Below are positions 38,298-49,395 of a stretch of 64,000 nucleotides of DNA, piece after piece. A program made the translations under genes and the position numbers. The stretch is from assembly GCA_007280515.1 (NCBI GenBank), contig QYPL01000014.1, positions 124,001 to 188,000 of the forward strand. Direction: 5' to 3'. The stretch's first letter is position 1; the number at the start of each line of letters is the position of its first letter. The stretch comes from Sediminibacterium sp. (lineage in GTDB: Bacteria; Bacteroidota; Bacteroidia; Chitinophagales; Chitinophagaceae). The notes under the pieces were generated by a model. That model was not told the DNA's origin. It saw nothing but the letters and a program-made list of their open reading frames with translations, and made no database searches.

Positions 38298-39059
38298 TTA
38301 TGAATTTGGATACTTTCTATATCTTCTCATGCCTTCATCCATTTTTTTAAAAACAAGGTCTTTTAGGGTATCCACTTGATCCAGCGTATAGTCACTTACT
38401 TCCACCGTTTCTAAATACACCACTCTATGCTTGCCCGGGGTGAGAGTAAGGGCACTACTAAAATGCATGCGATCAACGGAATCTACCAATAGCATTGGTT
38501 GAATAGGAATATTCATTTCAATAGCTAATTTAAAAGCACCATTGAAAAAAGATTTTAAGGGATATTCTTCGGTCATGCTGAAAGTACCTTCGGGGAATAT
38601 AAAAATAGAGATATGCTTTTCTAAAGCCATTTTTAAATTGCGTAAACTTTGGGCTCTTTTTTCTGGGTCGCTTCTGTCTACCATAACTACCGCATTTCGA
38701 TAAATTAAACCAAACAAAGGAATTTTAGAAGATTCAAATTTAGCTAATGGCCGAATGGGTTGATGTTTAAGTTGAACAATGGAGGGAATGTCCATATAGG
38801 AATTATGGTTACCTACAATAATATGAGCTCGATTAAAGTCATGTGTTGATTCAAAAATTTCGCTGTGTCGAACGCCCATAAATATATATAAAATCTTACC
38901 CCAATAACGGCAGATAAAATAAACATGCTCGCTTATTTTTTCTTTACCGAAGGGAAGGACTAAAAACATGGCTGTCACCGATAGGATAGTGAGTATTGAA
39001 AACAATACAATAGCATAGAGACAGTATAGTAGCTGAAGGGCTCTTTTAAGGATTTTCAT
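38298..39059 (-). CDS. 1-acyl-sn-glycerol-3-phosphate acyltransferase (PlsC-like)
   Basis: 253 aa; VGNHNSYMDIPSI (HxxxxD-like NHNSYMD), FIFPEGTFS. Confidence 0.88.
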   Translation of the reverse strand: MKILKRALQLLYCLYAIVLFSILTILSVTAMFLVLPFGKEKISEHVYFICRYWGKILYIFMGVRHSEIFESTHDFNRAHIIVGNHNSYMDIPSIVQLKHQPIRPLAKFESSKIPLFGLIYRNAVVMVDRSDPEKRAQSLRNLKMALEKHISIFIFPEGTFSMTEEYPLKSFFNGAFKLAIEMNIPIQPMLLVDSVDRMHFSSALTLTPGKHRVVYLETVEVSDYTLDQVDTLKDLVFKKMDEGMRRYRKYPNS

Positions 39060-39076
39060 CTGTCTGCTAATATAAT

Positions 39077-39105
39077 AAAAAAGGCCCGAAATTTCATTCG
39101 GGCCT
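39077..39105 (-). terminator. Intrinsic terminator downstream of amt
   Basis: On minus: AAGGCCCGAAtgaaatTTCGGGCCTTTTTTATT; perfect GC-rich stem and T-run. Confidence 0.85.
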
Positions 39106-39142
39106 TCACCTTGTTTTTCAATAACCAGAAAACCTTTATAAA

Positions 39143-40501
39143 CTAAGCCTTTAGGGGGTTTCTACCATATTTTTCATCATGTTGTGTTGCATCTAATCCT
39201 AATTCTTCATCTTCTTCAGTTACACGAAGTGGCATAATAATACTAATAAATTTGAATATTAAAAATGATACTGTGAAACTATACGCAACTACAATGAGCA
39301 TTGCTTTTAATTGTATTAAAAAAAATGCTGGGTTGCCATAAAATAAACCATCATTGCCCGCTGCATTTACTCCTTTTGATGCAAAAATACCAGTCATTAA
39401 CATACCCACCATTCCGCCAATACCATGACAAGGAAATACATCTAAAGTATCATCTACTCTTGATAATTTAAATGCATGGCTGGCGGCATTGGAAATGATA
39501 GCGGCTACCAAACCAATAAATATACTTTGAGGAATACCTACGAAACCAGCTGCTGGCGTAATGGCTACTAAACCTACTACTGCACCAATACAGAATCCAA
39601 GTACAGATGGTTTTTTCCCTCTCATTACATCAAAGAACATCCAAGCTAAACCCGCTGCTGCAGCTGCAGTGTTAGTAGTGGCGAATGCATTAATGGCTAA
39701 GTTATTGGCGCCTAATGCAGAACCTGCATTAAATCCAAACCAACCAAACCAAAGTAAACCCGTACCAATTAATACATAAGGAATATTGGCTGGAGGAATT
39801 TCATGTTGTTCTAATTTAGAACGACGAGATTTTAATACAATGGCACCCGCTAGGGCAGCACAACCCGCACTAATGTGTACGACTGTTCCACCCGCGAAAT
39901 CGAGTGCGCCCATTTTTAATAAAAACCCGTTAGGATGCCAAGACCAATGTGCTAATGGAGCATATACTAATATAATAAACAGCACAATAAATAAAATATA
40001 AGCAGTGAATTTAATACGCTCTGCCACCGCACCTACTACAAGACCTGGTGTGATAATGGCAAACATTAATTGAAAGAGTGCAAACAATAATAAAGGAATG
40101 GTCATAGGGGTGCCGCCTTGTAAACTAGGCGCGCCATTCACCACACCTTTAAAGAATAAATGGGTCATTGGATTTCCTATAATACCATTGATGCTTTCAC
40201 CAAAGCTTAAGCTATAGCCAAAGCTTATCCAAATAACTGAAACCACCCCTGCCGATACCATGCTTTTGATCATGGTAGAGATAATGTTCTTACGGTGTAC
40301 CATTCCCCCATAGAAAAAGGCAAGACCTGGGGTCATGATAAATACAAGTGCTGTTGCTACTAAAATCCAAGCTATATCGGCTCCACTGTAAGTAGAGGCC
40401 TCTCCCTGAAAACTGGGAAGTTGAGGTACAAACAAAGCGAGTACTGCTACTAGTAATAAAACCACAAAAGGAGCGAATTTTTGTACAACTTGATTTTTCA
40501 T
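39143..40501 (-). CDS. amt: Ammonium transporter
   Basis: 452 aa; ADIAWILVATALVFIMTPGLAFFYGGMVHRKN, DFAGGTVVHISAG, GLLWFGWFGFNAGSAL, DTLDVFPCHGIGGMVGMLMTGIFA. Confidence 0.95.
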   Translation of the reverse strand: MKNQVVQKFAPFVVLLLVAVLALFVPQLPSFQGEASTYSGADIAWILVATALVFIMTPGLAFFYGGMVHRKNIISTMIKSMVSAGVVSVIWISFGYSLSFGESINGIIGNPMTHLFFKGVVNGAPSLQGGTPMTIPLLLFALFQLMFAIITPGLVVGAVAERIKFTAYILFIVLFIILVYAPLAHWSWHPNGFLLKMGALDFAGGTVVHISAGCAALAGAIVLKSRRSKLEQHEIPPANIPYVLIGTGLLWFGWFGFNAGSALGANNLAINAFATTNTAAAAAGLAWMFFDVMRGKKPSVLGFCIGAVVGLVAITPAAGFVGIPQSIFIGLVAAIISNAASHAFKLSRVDDTLDVFPCHGIGGMVGMLMTGIFASKGVNAAGNDGLFYGNPAFFLIQLKAMLIVVAYSFTVSFLIFKFISIIMPLRVTEEDEELGLDATQHDEKYGRNPLKA

Positions 40502-40732
40502 TGATAAGGGGTTTAGTATTATAAAATAATATATATGTTAATTAAGATGTAAAAATACTTAAAAAATAGATATTTTAGATATTAATATTAATATATAAAT
40601 AATTATAATATAATATGAAAAAGCATGAATTTTATGTAAAGCCTTACTAGCATTCACTTATAGATAACTATCTTAGCTTGATTAAAAAGGGAGATGTGGA
40701 AAAAAACTGAATATCTTCAGTAATATCTTCAG

Positions 40733-42208
40733 TTATTCTTGCTGAAAAAACAGACTGCTATCCTTGGATTCTAATAAAGAGGAGCCAGTTAAGAAGATAT
40801 CTACTTTACGGGCACATTCACGGCCTTCACTGATAGCCCAAACAACTAATGATTGTCCTCGACGCATATCACCAGCGGTAAATACCTTGGCTATATTGGT
40901 TTGATATTGTTGTTCTGTTGCTTTTACATTTCCTCTTTCGTCTAATTGAACGCCTAATTCATCAATGATGCCAGTTGGGTCGGGATGTAAAAACCCCATG
41001 GCAAGTAAAGCGAGTTCACAAGGAATTTCTCTTTCACTTCCTATTTTTTGTATAAATTTTGAAGGTCTACCATCGGCACTAGCGCTCCACTCTAAGTCTA
41101 CAATTTGTAGTGCTTTTAAATTTCCTTTATCATCACCAATGAAAGCCTTAGTAGCAACGCCCCAAATTCTTTCTGCCCCTTCTTCATGCGAAGTAGTTGT
41201 TTTTAATAACATGGGGTAGGTAGGCCAAGGCATATAGTCGGCTCTTGCGTCAGGAGGCTTAGGTAATAATTCAAATTGAGTCACCGATTTTGCATTATGT
41301 CTGTTAGAAGTTCCTACACAATCACTTCCCGTATCACCACCACCAATTACAATTACATTTTTTGAAGTAGCCAATAAATCTTCTTCCTCTAATGGAATTG
41401 TGCTTACTCTTTGGTTTTGTTGCTTTAAAAATTCCATGGCATAATGAATGCCTTTTAAATTTCTTCCTGGAATGGTTAAATCTCTTGGAATGGTTGAACC
41501 ACCTGCTAGAACCACGGCATGATAATCACGCATAATATCATTCACTCTTATATTCACCCCCACATTGGCATTACAAATAAAACGAACGCCTTCTTCTTCT
41601 AATAAACTAATACGTCTTTCAACAACTGTTTTTTCTAATTTAAAATCTGGTATGCCAAAGCGTAATAAACCCCCTGGTTTTGGATCACGCTCATACACTG
41701 TTACTTCATGGCCTGCATAATTTAATTGTGCAGCAGTGGCCAGTCCTGCAGGGCCAGAGCCAATGACCGCTACTTTTTTATCAGAACGAAGTTTAGGTTT
41801 ACGAGGCGTTACAAAACCTTTTTCAAAAGCTATTTCAATAATATGTTTTTCAATTTCTTCAATGGTTACGGCTGGCTGATTAATACCTAATACGCAGGCG
41901 CTCTCGCAAGGGGCTGGGCAAATTCTTCCAGTGAACTCAGGAAAATTATTGGTAGATATTAAAATCTCATAAGCATCTTTCCATTCTTTATGGTACACCG
42001 CATCATTGAATTCAGGAATAATATTACCTAAAGGACATCCATTATGACAGAAGGGTACACCGCAATTCATACAACGCGCCGACTGTTCATTTAACTTTTG
42101 CTCAGGTAATAAGTTAATAAACTCGTTGTAATTATTTTTGCGCTCCGCTACTGAAATTTTAGTAGGGAGTTCTCTTGTAAATTCTTTAAATCCTGTTGGT
42201 TTGCCCAT
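40733..42208 (-). CDS. gltD: Glutamate synthase small subunit
   Basis: 491 aa; ARCMNCGVPFCHNGCPLGNIIPEFNDAVY, GRICPAPCESACVLGINQPAVTIEEIE, VIGSGPAGLATAAQL, VIGGGDTGSDCVGTSNRH. Confidence 0.95.
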   Translation of the reverse strand: MGKPTGFKEFTRELPTKISVAERKNNYNEFINLLPEQKLNEQSARCMNCGVPFCHNGCPLGNIIPEFNDAVYHKEWKDAYEILISTNNFPEFTGRICPAPCESACVLGINQPAVTIEEIEKHIIEIAFEKGFVTPRKPKLRSDKKVAVIGSGPAGLATAAQLNYAGHEVTVYERDPKPGGLLRFGIPDFKLEKTVVERRISLLEEEGVRFICNANVGVNIRVNDIMRDYHAVVLAGGSTIPRDLTIPGRNLKGIHYAMEFLKQQNQRVSTIPLEEEDLLATSKNVIVIGGGDTGSDCVGTSNRHNAKSVTQFELLPKPPDARADYMPWPTYPMLLKTTTSHEEGAERIWGVATKAFIGDDKGNLKALQIVDLEWSASADGRPSKFIQKIGSEREIPCELALLAMGFLHPDPTGIIDELGVQLDERGNVKATEQQYQTNIAKVFTAGDMRRGQSLVVWAISEGRECARKVDIFLTGSSLLESKDSSLFFQQE

Positions 42209-42236
42209 ATACTTTATACTTGTCCTTTATTATTTT

Positions 42237-45200
42237 TTATTTACTTGCTACTAATTTTGATTTTTGTTCTGCTAATGCTTTTTTATAATCAGAAGGAAAC
42301 ACTTTCACAAACTGTTTTAATTGATTGTCAAAATCGGCTATAATAAATTTAGCAATGGTACTTCCTGTTTTGTCAAAATGCGCTTGAATTAATTTTTTAA
42401 GCAAAACTTCATCCTCTTTATCTGCTAATTCTAATTCTACCATTTCTTTATTACACAATACTTCAAAATTATTTTCTACATCATATACAAATGCAATACC
42501 ACCGCTCATGCCTGCTGCAAAATTTCTACCTGTCTTACCTAATATTATGGCTACACCTCCTGTCATATACTCACAACCATGATCACCAATTCCTTCTACT
42601 ACCACGGTGGCGCCAGAATTACGCACAGCAAACCTTTCGCCTGCCTTTCCTCTTATATAGGCAATACCACTAGTGGCACCGTATAGAGCAACATTGCCAA
42701 TAATAATATTTTCTTCTGGTACAAAACTTGCTTTTTTATCGGGGTATACAATTAACTGCGCACCACTTAATCCTTTTCCAAAATAATCATTAGCATCGCC
42801 TTCTAATTCTAAGGTTACACCCTTGGTATTAAAGGCGCCAAAGCTTTGTCCTGCGGTTCCTTTAAAATTAAAGTGAATGGTATCTTCTGGTAAACCTTCT
42901 GCTTTGTAAATTTTCGTTATTTCATTAGAAACAATGGTACCAGTAGTACGATCGGTATTTTTAATAGGGAATGAAGCTTTTACTTTTTCTTTCTTTTCAA
43001 TAGCAGGTTTCGCAGCTGCTAGTAACTGCCAATCCAAGACTTCACTCATTAAATGATCCTGTGTTTCTGTTTGATATAAACCCACACCTGCTTCAGCAGG
43101 CTCTTTATATAATACATCGCTTAAATCTAAATTCTTATACTTCCAATGATGTATATTTTCACGCATAGTTAAGGCGTCTACCTGACCTACCATTTCATTA
43201 ATAGTACGGTAGCCTAATTCTGCCATAATTTCACGCAGCTCTTGCGTAATAAATTCAAAGAAACGTACCACATGGTCGGGGTCTCCCGTAAAACGTTTAC
43301 GTAATTCAGGGTCTTGCGTAGCCACACCCACTGGACAAGTATTCATATGACATTTACGCATCATAATACATCCTTCTACAATTAATGCAGCGGTTGCTAC
43401 GCCCCATTCTTCTGCACCTAATAAAGTAGCAATAGCAATATCTCGTCCTGTTTTCATTTGACCATCGGCTTGCACTACCACACGACTACGCAATTTATTT
43501 TTCACCAATGTTTGATGTGTTTCTGCTAATCCTAATTCCCATGGCAAACCTGCATGCTTAATAGAACTTAATGGAGAAGCGCCTGTACCTCCATCAAAAC
43601 CTGCAATTAAAACTACATCAGCTTTTGCCTTAGTTACCCCTGCAGCAATGGTGCCCACACCAGCTTTAGAAACTAATTTTACATTAATTCTGGCAGCACG
43701 GTTGGCATTTTTTAAATCAAATATGAGTTGTGATAAATCTTCAATCGAATAAATATCGTGATGCGGCGGAGGAGAAATTAAACCCACACCTGGAGTGGCA
43801 TGTCTTGTTTTGCCAATCCAATCATCTACTTTATATCCTGGCAATTGACCACCTTCACCGGGCTTTGCACCCTGTGCCATTTTTATTTGTAATTCATCTG
43901 CTTCAGATAAATAATAACTTGTAACCCCAAATCTTGCACTGGCTACTTGTTTAATGGAGCTTCGCATAGAATCACCGTTCGGTAATTTTTCATAACGAAT
44001 TTCATCTTCACCACCTTCACCTGTGTTAGATTTTCCACCCAATCGGTTCATGGCAATAGCAAGGGTAGTATGCGCCTCCCATGATATAGATCCAAAAGAC
44101 ATAGCCCCTGTTGCAAAACGTCTGTAAATTGCGCTAGCCGGTTCTACTTCGTCAATAGAAATTGATGGGCGACTAGGTTTAAAATCAAATAAGCCTCTTA
44201 GGGTACAAGCTTTCTCTGTTTGATCATTGACTAGCTTTGAATATTTTTTAAAGCTAGGATAATCATTCATTTTAGTAGACTGCTGTAATAAATGAATAGT
44301 TTGTGGATTGAATAAATGAAATTCACCACGACGCTTCCATTGATAAACTCCACCTTCAGTAAGCCTGTCCACTGGAGAAGATTTTTTAGCAAAGGCTAGT
44401 TCATGCTTGGCTAAAATTTCTTTTGCAATTTCATCTAAGCCCATTCCATCTATACGAGAAGTAGCGCCTGTAAAATGACGGTTCACTACCTCTTTATTAA
44501 TTCCAATAATTTCAAAAATTTGTGCTCCTTGATAAGATTGTAAAGTAGAGATACCCATTTTAGAGAATACTTTATACAATCCTTCATTCACCGCTTTAAT
44601 ATAATTTTTCTTTAATTTCTCGGAGTCGTGGTCTGATTTAATTTTATCGTGCAATTTCATATCCCGAATAGTAGAGAGTGCCATGTAGGGGTTAATAGCT
44701 GTGGCACCAAAGCCAATCAAACATGCATAATGGTGTACTTCCCAAACATCGCCTGCCTCTACAATTATACCTACTTTGCCTCTTAATCCTTTTCTAATTA
44801 AATGGTGATGCACACTTGCGCAAGCAAGCAGTGTTGGAATAGCAGCATGTTCAGAATCGATGGAGCGGTCTGTTAAAATAATAACTTCAAATCCGTCTTC
44901 TACTGCGTCCACTGCATAACGGCATAAACGATCTAATCCTTTTTTCAAAGAACCTTCTTGGCCATCTGCTCTAAAATAACATTGTAATGTTTTGGCTTGG
45001 AACACACCTGTATCAATACTTCTAATTTTCTCTAATTCGTGGTTGTTTAAAATAGGATGTTTTAAAGCAACGCAGTGACTAGCCATTGGGTCTTCTGTCA
45101 ATAAATTTCCTTGGCTTCCCACAAAAGTAGCAAGTGACATGACCATTCTTTCACGAATAGGATCAATGGGTGGGTTGGTTACTTGTGCAAATAATTGCTT

Positions 45201-46760
45201 AAAGTAACTAGTAATATGTTGAGGTTGGTCGCTCAATACTGCTAATGGCGTATCGGTACCCATTGAACCAATAGGTTCTTTGCCATCAGTGGCCATGGGT
45301 GTAATGATATTTTCTAAATCCTCTTTGGTATAACCAAATGCTTTTTGGTATTTAAAAATTTGATCGTGTTCTAAATGGGTGAATTGAATTCTGGGTTCAG
45401 GTAATTCTTCTAAACGAATTTTATATTTATTCAACCAATCTGCGTAAGGTTGTTGCGCGCAAATATTTTGTTTTAAATCGGTATCGCTAATAATTTTACC
45501 TGCTTCCATATCTACTACAAACATTTTACCAGGCTGTAAACGACCTTTTTCAATAATAGTAGAAGGGTCAATAGGTAGAACACCTGTTTCTGATGCCATA
45601 ATAACACGGTCGTCATTGGTGACGCAGTAGCGTGAAGGCCTTAAACCATTTCTATCTAAAGTGGCACCAATCATTTTTCCATCAGTGAAGGAAATAGAAG
45701 CAGGGCCGTCCCAAGGTTCCATAAACGCTGCATGAAATTCGTAGAAAGCTTTTTTCACAGGATCCATTAATTCATTGCCATCCCAAGCTTCAGGAATGAG
45801 CATCATCATTACATGGGGTAAAGAGCGGCCCGATAAAGTAAGTAGCTCAATAACATTGTCTAAACAAGCAGAGTCTGATTGGCCATTGTTGACAACGGGT
45901 AAAATCATTTCTAATTCTTCCTTAGAAAAATAGGGAGAGAAAAAACTAGACTCATTGGATCTTAACCAATTTAAATTTCCTTGTAAGGTGTTAATTTCTC
46001 CGTTGTGTGCAATATATCTGAAGGGTTGTGCTAATTTCCAGGAAGGAAAAGTATTAGTGGCAAAACGAGAATGCACTAAACCAAAAGCAGAGACCACTCG
46101 CTTGTCGCTTAAATCGGGGAAATATTCTCTTACTTGATGACTTGTTAATTGTCCTTTGTATACTATTACTCTTTGAGATAAAGAGGCCATATAAAAACCA
46201 ATGGCTTCCTTTTTGATAGAATTATTTATGGTATGAGAGGCGTAATTTTTTAAAACAAAAAGTTTTCTTTCAAAATCTTCTGGGTTGCTGATATGATCGG
46301 GTTTTTTTAAAAATACTTGTTCCATTGCAGGCTCTACCGATAAAGCAGAAGGGCCAATGGTAGCTCTGTTAACGGGTACTTTTCTATAACCAATAATTTC
46401 AATACCTAATTTTTCAGCAGCCCTTGCAAAAATTTCTTTACACTCAGTAACAATTGATTTATGGGAAGGGAAAAATATAAATCCAACACCATATTCATTT
46501 AAGTCGGGCAGGTGAATGCCTTGTTGTAATAATTCATCAAAGAAAAATTCATGCGGAATTTGAATCATGATACCTGCACCATCCCCGGTATTAATTTCAC
46601 AACCGCAGGCTCCACGGTGTTCCATATTTTCTAAAATAGTTAGACCATCAATTACATGCTGATGTGATTTTACACCTTTGATATTAGCAACAAATCCAAT
46701 ACCACATGCGTCGTGTTCATAAGCAGGATCGTATAATCCTAATTGTTCTTTTTTCGTCAT
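42237..46760 (-). CDS. gltB: Glutamate synthase large subunit
   Basis: 1507 aa; N-terminal [11 protein letters not shown] amidotransferase Cys, [27 protein letters not shown]-type FMN region, [27 protein letters not shown], C-terminal GXGXG repeat domain. Confidence 0.96.
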   Translation of the reverse strand: [1507 protein letters not shown]

Positions 46761-46972
46761 TTACAACTAGTTGTTTTTAGGGAAACCCTATTCGATTAGC
46801 GGTTCGTTTGAAATTACGAAAAAACAAGTATTTTTTATAGCAGAATCTCAAAAAATTTATTAACCATTTAATACTGTTTAAAGAATTAAACCAATTAGTT
46901 GAAATTTATATAATAACGAACGTTAGCAATTATTTTTTGGAATGAAATCTAAAATCAAATCAGTAAGTGAAA

Positions 46973-47782
46973 TCAAATATGATCGACTCTTAATGAAGCC
47001 GCATCTGTTGGAGATTCTATCTTGGTTCCCTTGGGGAAGATGCCAAATAATGAACTGCCCGAACCACTCATGCTTGCATAAATGGCTCCTTGCCTGTATA
47101 AATTATTTTTGAATGTTTCTAATGAGGGATGTGCTTTGAAAACAGGGGCTTCGAAATCATTGATTAACTCAGCCTTCCAAGTTTCAATGGGTTGCTTAAT
47201 AATAGTTGCAATAGATTTTTCTTTTACAGAAGGGTTTAATTGTTGAAATGCCCAAGACGTAGCAATATGAATGCCAGGATGTATTAAAGCAATAGTATAA
47301 TTACTTAAATCAATGGCGATGGGCTCCAGTATTTCGCCTCTTCCAGTGGCATGACAGGCTTTGTTGAAAATAAAAAAAGGACAATCGCTTCCAAGTTGTG
47401 CAGCGTAGTTCAGTAGCTGTTCTTTAGATAAATTTAAATTAAATAAAGTATTGAGTATTTTTAAAACAGTCGTTCCATCGCCAGAGCCGCCGCCTAAACC
47501 CGCACCCATGGGTATGTTTTTGTGTAAGTGTATTTGAACATTACTCATTTGGGGAAAATCGGCTTTTAATAATTGGTAGGCTTTAACGCATAAATTATTA
47601 GAAGTATCACCTGGAATAGAAATACCTGTATGGAAAAAGGCAAATGATTTTGCTGGAACGAGTTCTACAATATCATGAAGGGCTACAGGATAAAAAACAG
47701 TTTCTAATGCATGAAAACCATCTGCTCTTTTTTCTAAGATAGATAAGCCTATATTAATTTTGCAAGGAGAAAATTGAATCAT
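46973..47782 (-). CDS. ispE: 4-diphosphocytidyl-2-C-methyl-D-erythritol kinase
   Basis: 269 aa; PCKINIGLSILEKRADGFHALETVFYPV, NIPMGAGLGGGSGDGTTVL, SMSGSGSSLFGIF. Confidence 0.93.
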   Translation of the reverse strand: MIQFSPCKINIGLSILEKRADGFHALETVFYPVALHDIVELVPAKSFAFFHTGISIPGDTSNNLCVKAYQLLKADFPQMSNVQIHLHKNIPMGAGLGGGSGDGTTVLKILNTLFNLNLSKEQLLNYAAQLGSDCPFFIFNKACHATGRGEILEPIAIDLSNYTIALIHPGIHIATSWAFQQLNPSVKEKSIATIIKQPIETWKAELINDFEAPVFKAHPSLETFKNNLYRQGAIYASMSGSGSSLFGIFPKGTKIESPTDAASLRVDHI

Positions 47783-47785
47783 TAG

Positions 47786-48397
47786 CTATGATTTCTTTTG
47801 CGCAGTTTTCTTATTGATTTCATCGCGAATATCAATAGCGCGGATATAGTCTTCTTGTTCTAAAACTTCTTGTAATAATTTATTTAATTCAACCAAAGAC
47901 ATATTTGTTAAGTCGTTAGCTACTGGATCGGCAGTAATTGTAGTGGGCGTAATATTTTTCTCTGCGTTTTCGTTTTCTAAACCTGCTTGTTCCAAAATAT
48001 TGGAGTACACATAGATAGGACAACCAAAACGAACTGCCAAGGCAAGTGCATCACTAGTTCTGCTATCAATTTCAATAGTGTCATTGGCGGTAAAGCAAAC
48101 TAATTTGGAATAAAAAATACCTTCTTGTAAATCACATATATATACTTCCTGTAATTGAATATCAAAGGCAGTCATAAAATTTTTCATTAAGTCGTGTGTG
48201 AGTGGGCGAGAAGGGTGCATATTCTCTAGAGCAACCGCAATGGCCTGGGCTTCGAAGCCACCAATAACAATGGGCAGTCGGCGCAGCCCGTTCACCTCTC
48301 CTAAAATAACTGCATAGGAGTTAGATTGGGTGATGCTATGTGATAAAGCCACTATTTCAAGTTCAATTTTCTGCATAGGTTTACTTTGCTCCCCCAA
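47786..48397 (-). CDS. Bifunctional nuclease-family protein (DUF151) with C-terminal UvrB/UvrC-like motif
   Basis: 203 aa; LPIVIGGFEAQAIAVALENMHPSRPLTHDLM, SRTSDALALAVRFGCPIYV, LLQEVLEQEDYIRAIDIRDEI. Likely start ATG 48376. Confidence 0.88.
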   Translation of the reverse strand: MGEQSKPMQKIELEIVALSHSITQSNSYAVILGEVNGLRRLPIVIGGFEAQAIAVALENMHPSRPLTHDLMKNFMTAFDIQLQEVYICDLQEGIFYSKLVCFTANDTIEIDSRTSDALALAVRFGCPIYVYSNILEQAGLENENAEKNITPTTITADPVANDLTNMSLVELNKLLQEVLEQEDYIRAIDIRDEINKKTAQKKS

Positions 48398-48412
48398 AGT
48401 TAAATAATTATG

Positions 48413-49375
48413 CTATGCGGTTGACTTCATTTTTAAAATAGCTGAAGTGAGGGCTGGTACCACTTCAAAGGCGTCTCCAACAACTCCATAATCGGCCGCT
48501 TTAAAAAATGGTGCTTCGGGGTCTTTGTTAATTACCACAATAGTTTTACTTCTATTCACCCCGGCCAAATGTTGAATGGCGCCTGAAATACCAATAGCTA
48601 TATATAAGTTTGGGGCAATTTGAATTCCCGTTTGACCCACATGTTCATGGTGAGGTCTCCAATCTGAGTCTGATACAGGGCGGCTACAAGCGGTAGAGGC
48701 ACCAAGAGCCTTGGCAAGATCTAATAAAATATTCCAATGCTCAGGTCCTTTTAAACCACGACCTCCACTTACCACTAGGTTAGCTTCTGTTAATGGAATC
48801 TCACCTTCTATTTTATCTACTTTAGTAATTTTAATAGAAGGGGCAGGTACTGAAATATTTATTTCTTCTATAGTGGCGCTAGTATCATAATCAACTAGGC
48901 CAAAACTATTTTGATTAATGGCAATAACTTTTATAGCTGTTTCAATTTGAATAGAGGCAAAGGCCTTGCCTGAAAAAACAGTTTTAGTGACTACAAAACC
49001 ATTTTCTGTATTGGGTAAACTAGAAGCACCCGTTACTATACCTGCCTCTAATTTTACAGCTACTGCTGGCGCAATGGCCTTACCATTTATATTATGTGCA
49101 AAAACAACTACTGTGGCATTTGCATTTTTAGCAGCAGTCGCAATTAAGGTAGAATGTAATTTCACATCTAAACTATTAAGGCTTTCATTTTTTAGATGAT
49201 ACACTTTTTGGGCACCATGCTTTCCTAAGTCTGCAAGGTTATTTTGCACCGTGCCTAAAATTAAAGCAGTTACATCGCAGCCTAATTGTTTTGCAAGCGC
49301 TGCGCCGTAAGACATGGCTTCTAAGGAAGACTTTTTTATTTGTTGATCGGCCTGATCTATATATACTAGTACCAT
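48413..49375 (-). CDS. etfA: Electron transfer flavoprotein subunit alpha
   Basis: 320 aa; VVSGGRGLKGPEHWNILLDLAKALGASTACSRPVSDSDWRPHHEHVGQTGIQIAPNLYIAIGISGAIQHLAG. Confidence 0.95.
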   Translation of the reverse strand: MVLVYIDQADQQIKKSSLEAMSYGAALAKQLGCDVTALILGTVQNNLADLGKHGAQKVYHLKNESLNSLDVKLHSTLIATAAKNANATVVVFAHNINGKAIAPAVAVKLEAGIVTGASSLPNTENGFVVTKTVFSGKAFASIQIETAIKVIAINQNSFGLVDYDTSATIEEINISVPAPSIKITKVDKIEGEIPLTEANLVVSGGRGLKGPEHWNILLDLAKALGASTACSRPVSDSDWRPHHEHVGQTGIQIAPNLYIAIGISGAIQHLAGVNRSKTIVVINKDPEAPFFKAADYGVVGDAFEVVPALTSAILKMKSTA

Positions 49376-49395
49376 AGAATATTTTTTTAATGCTG

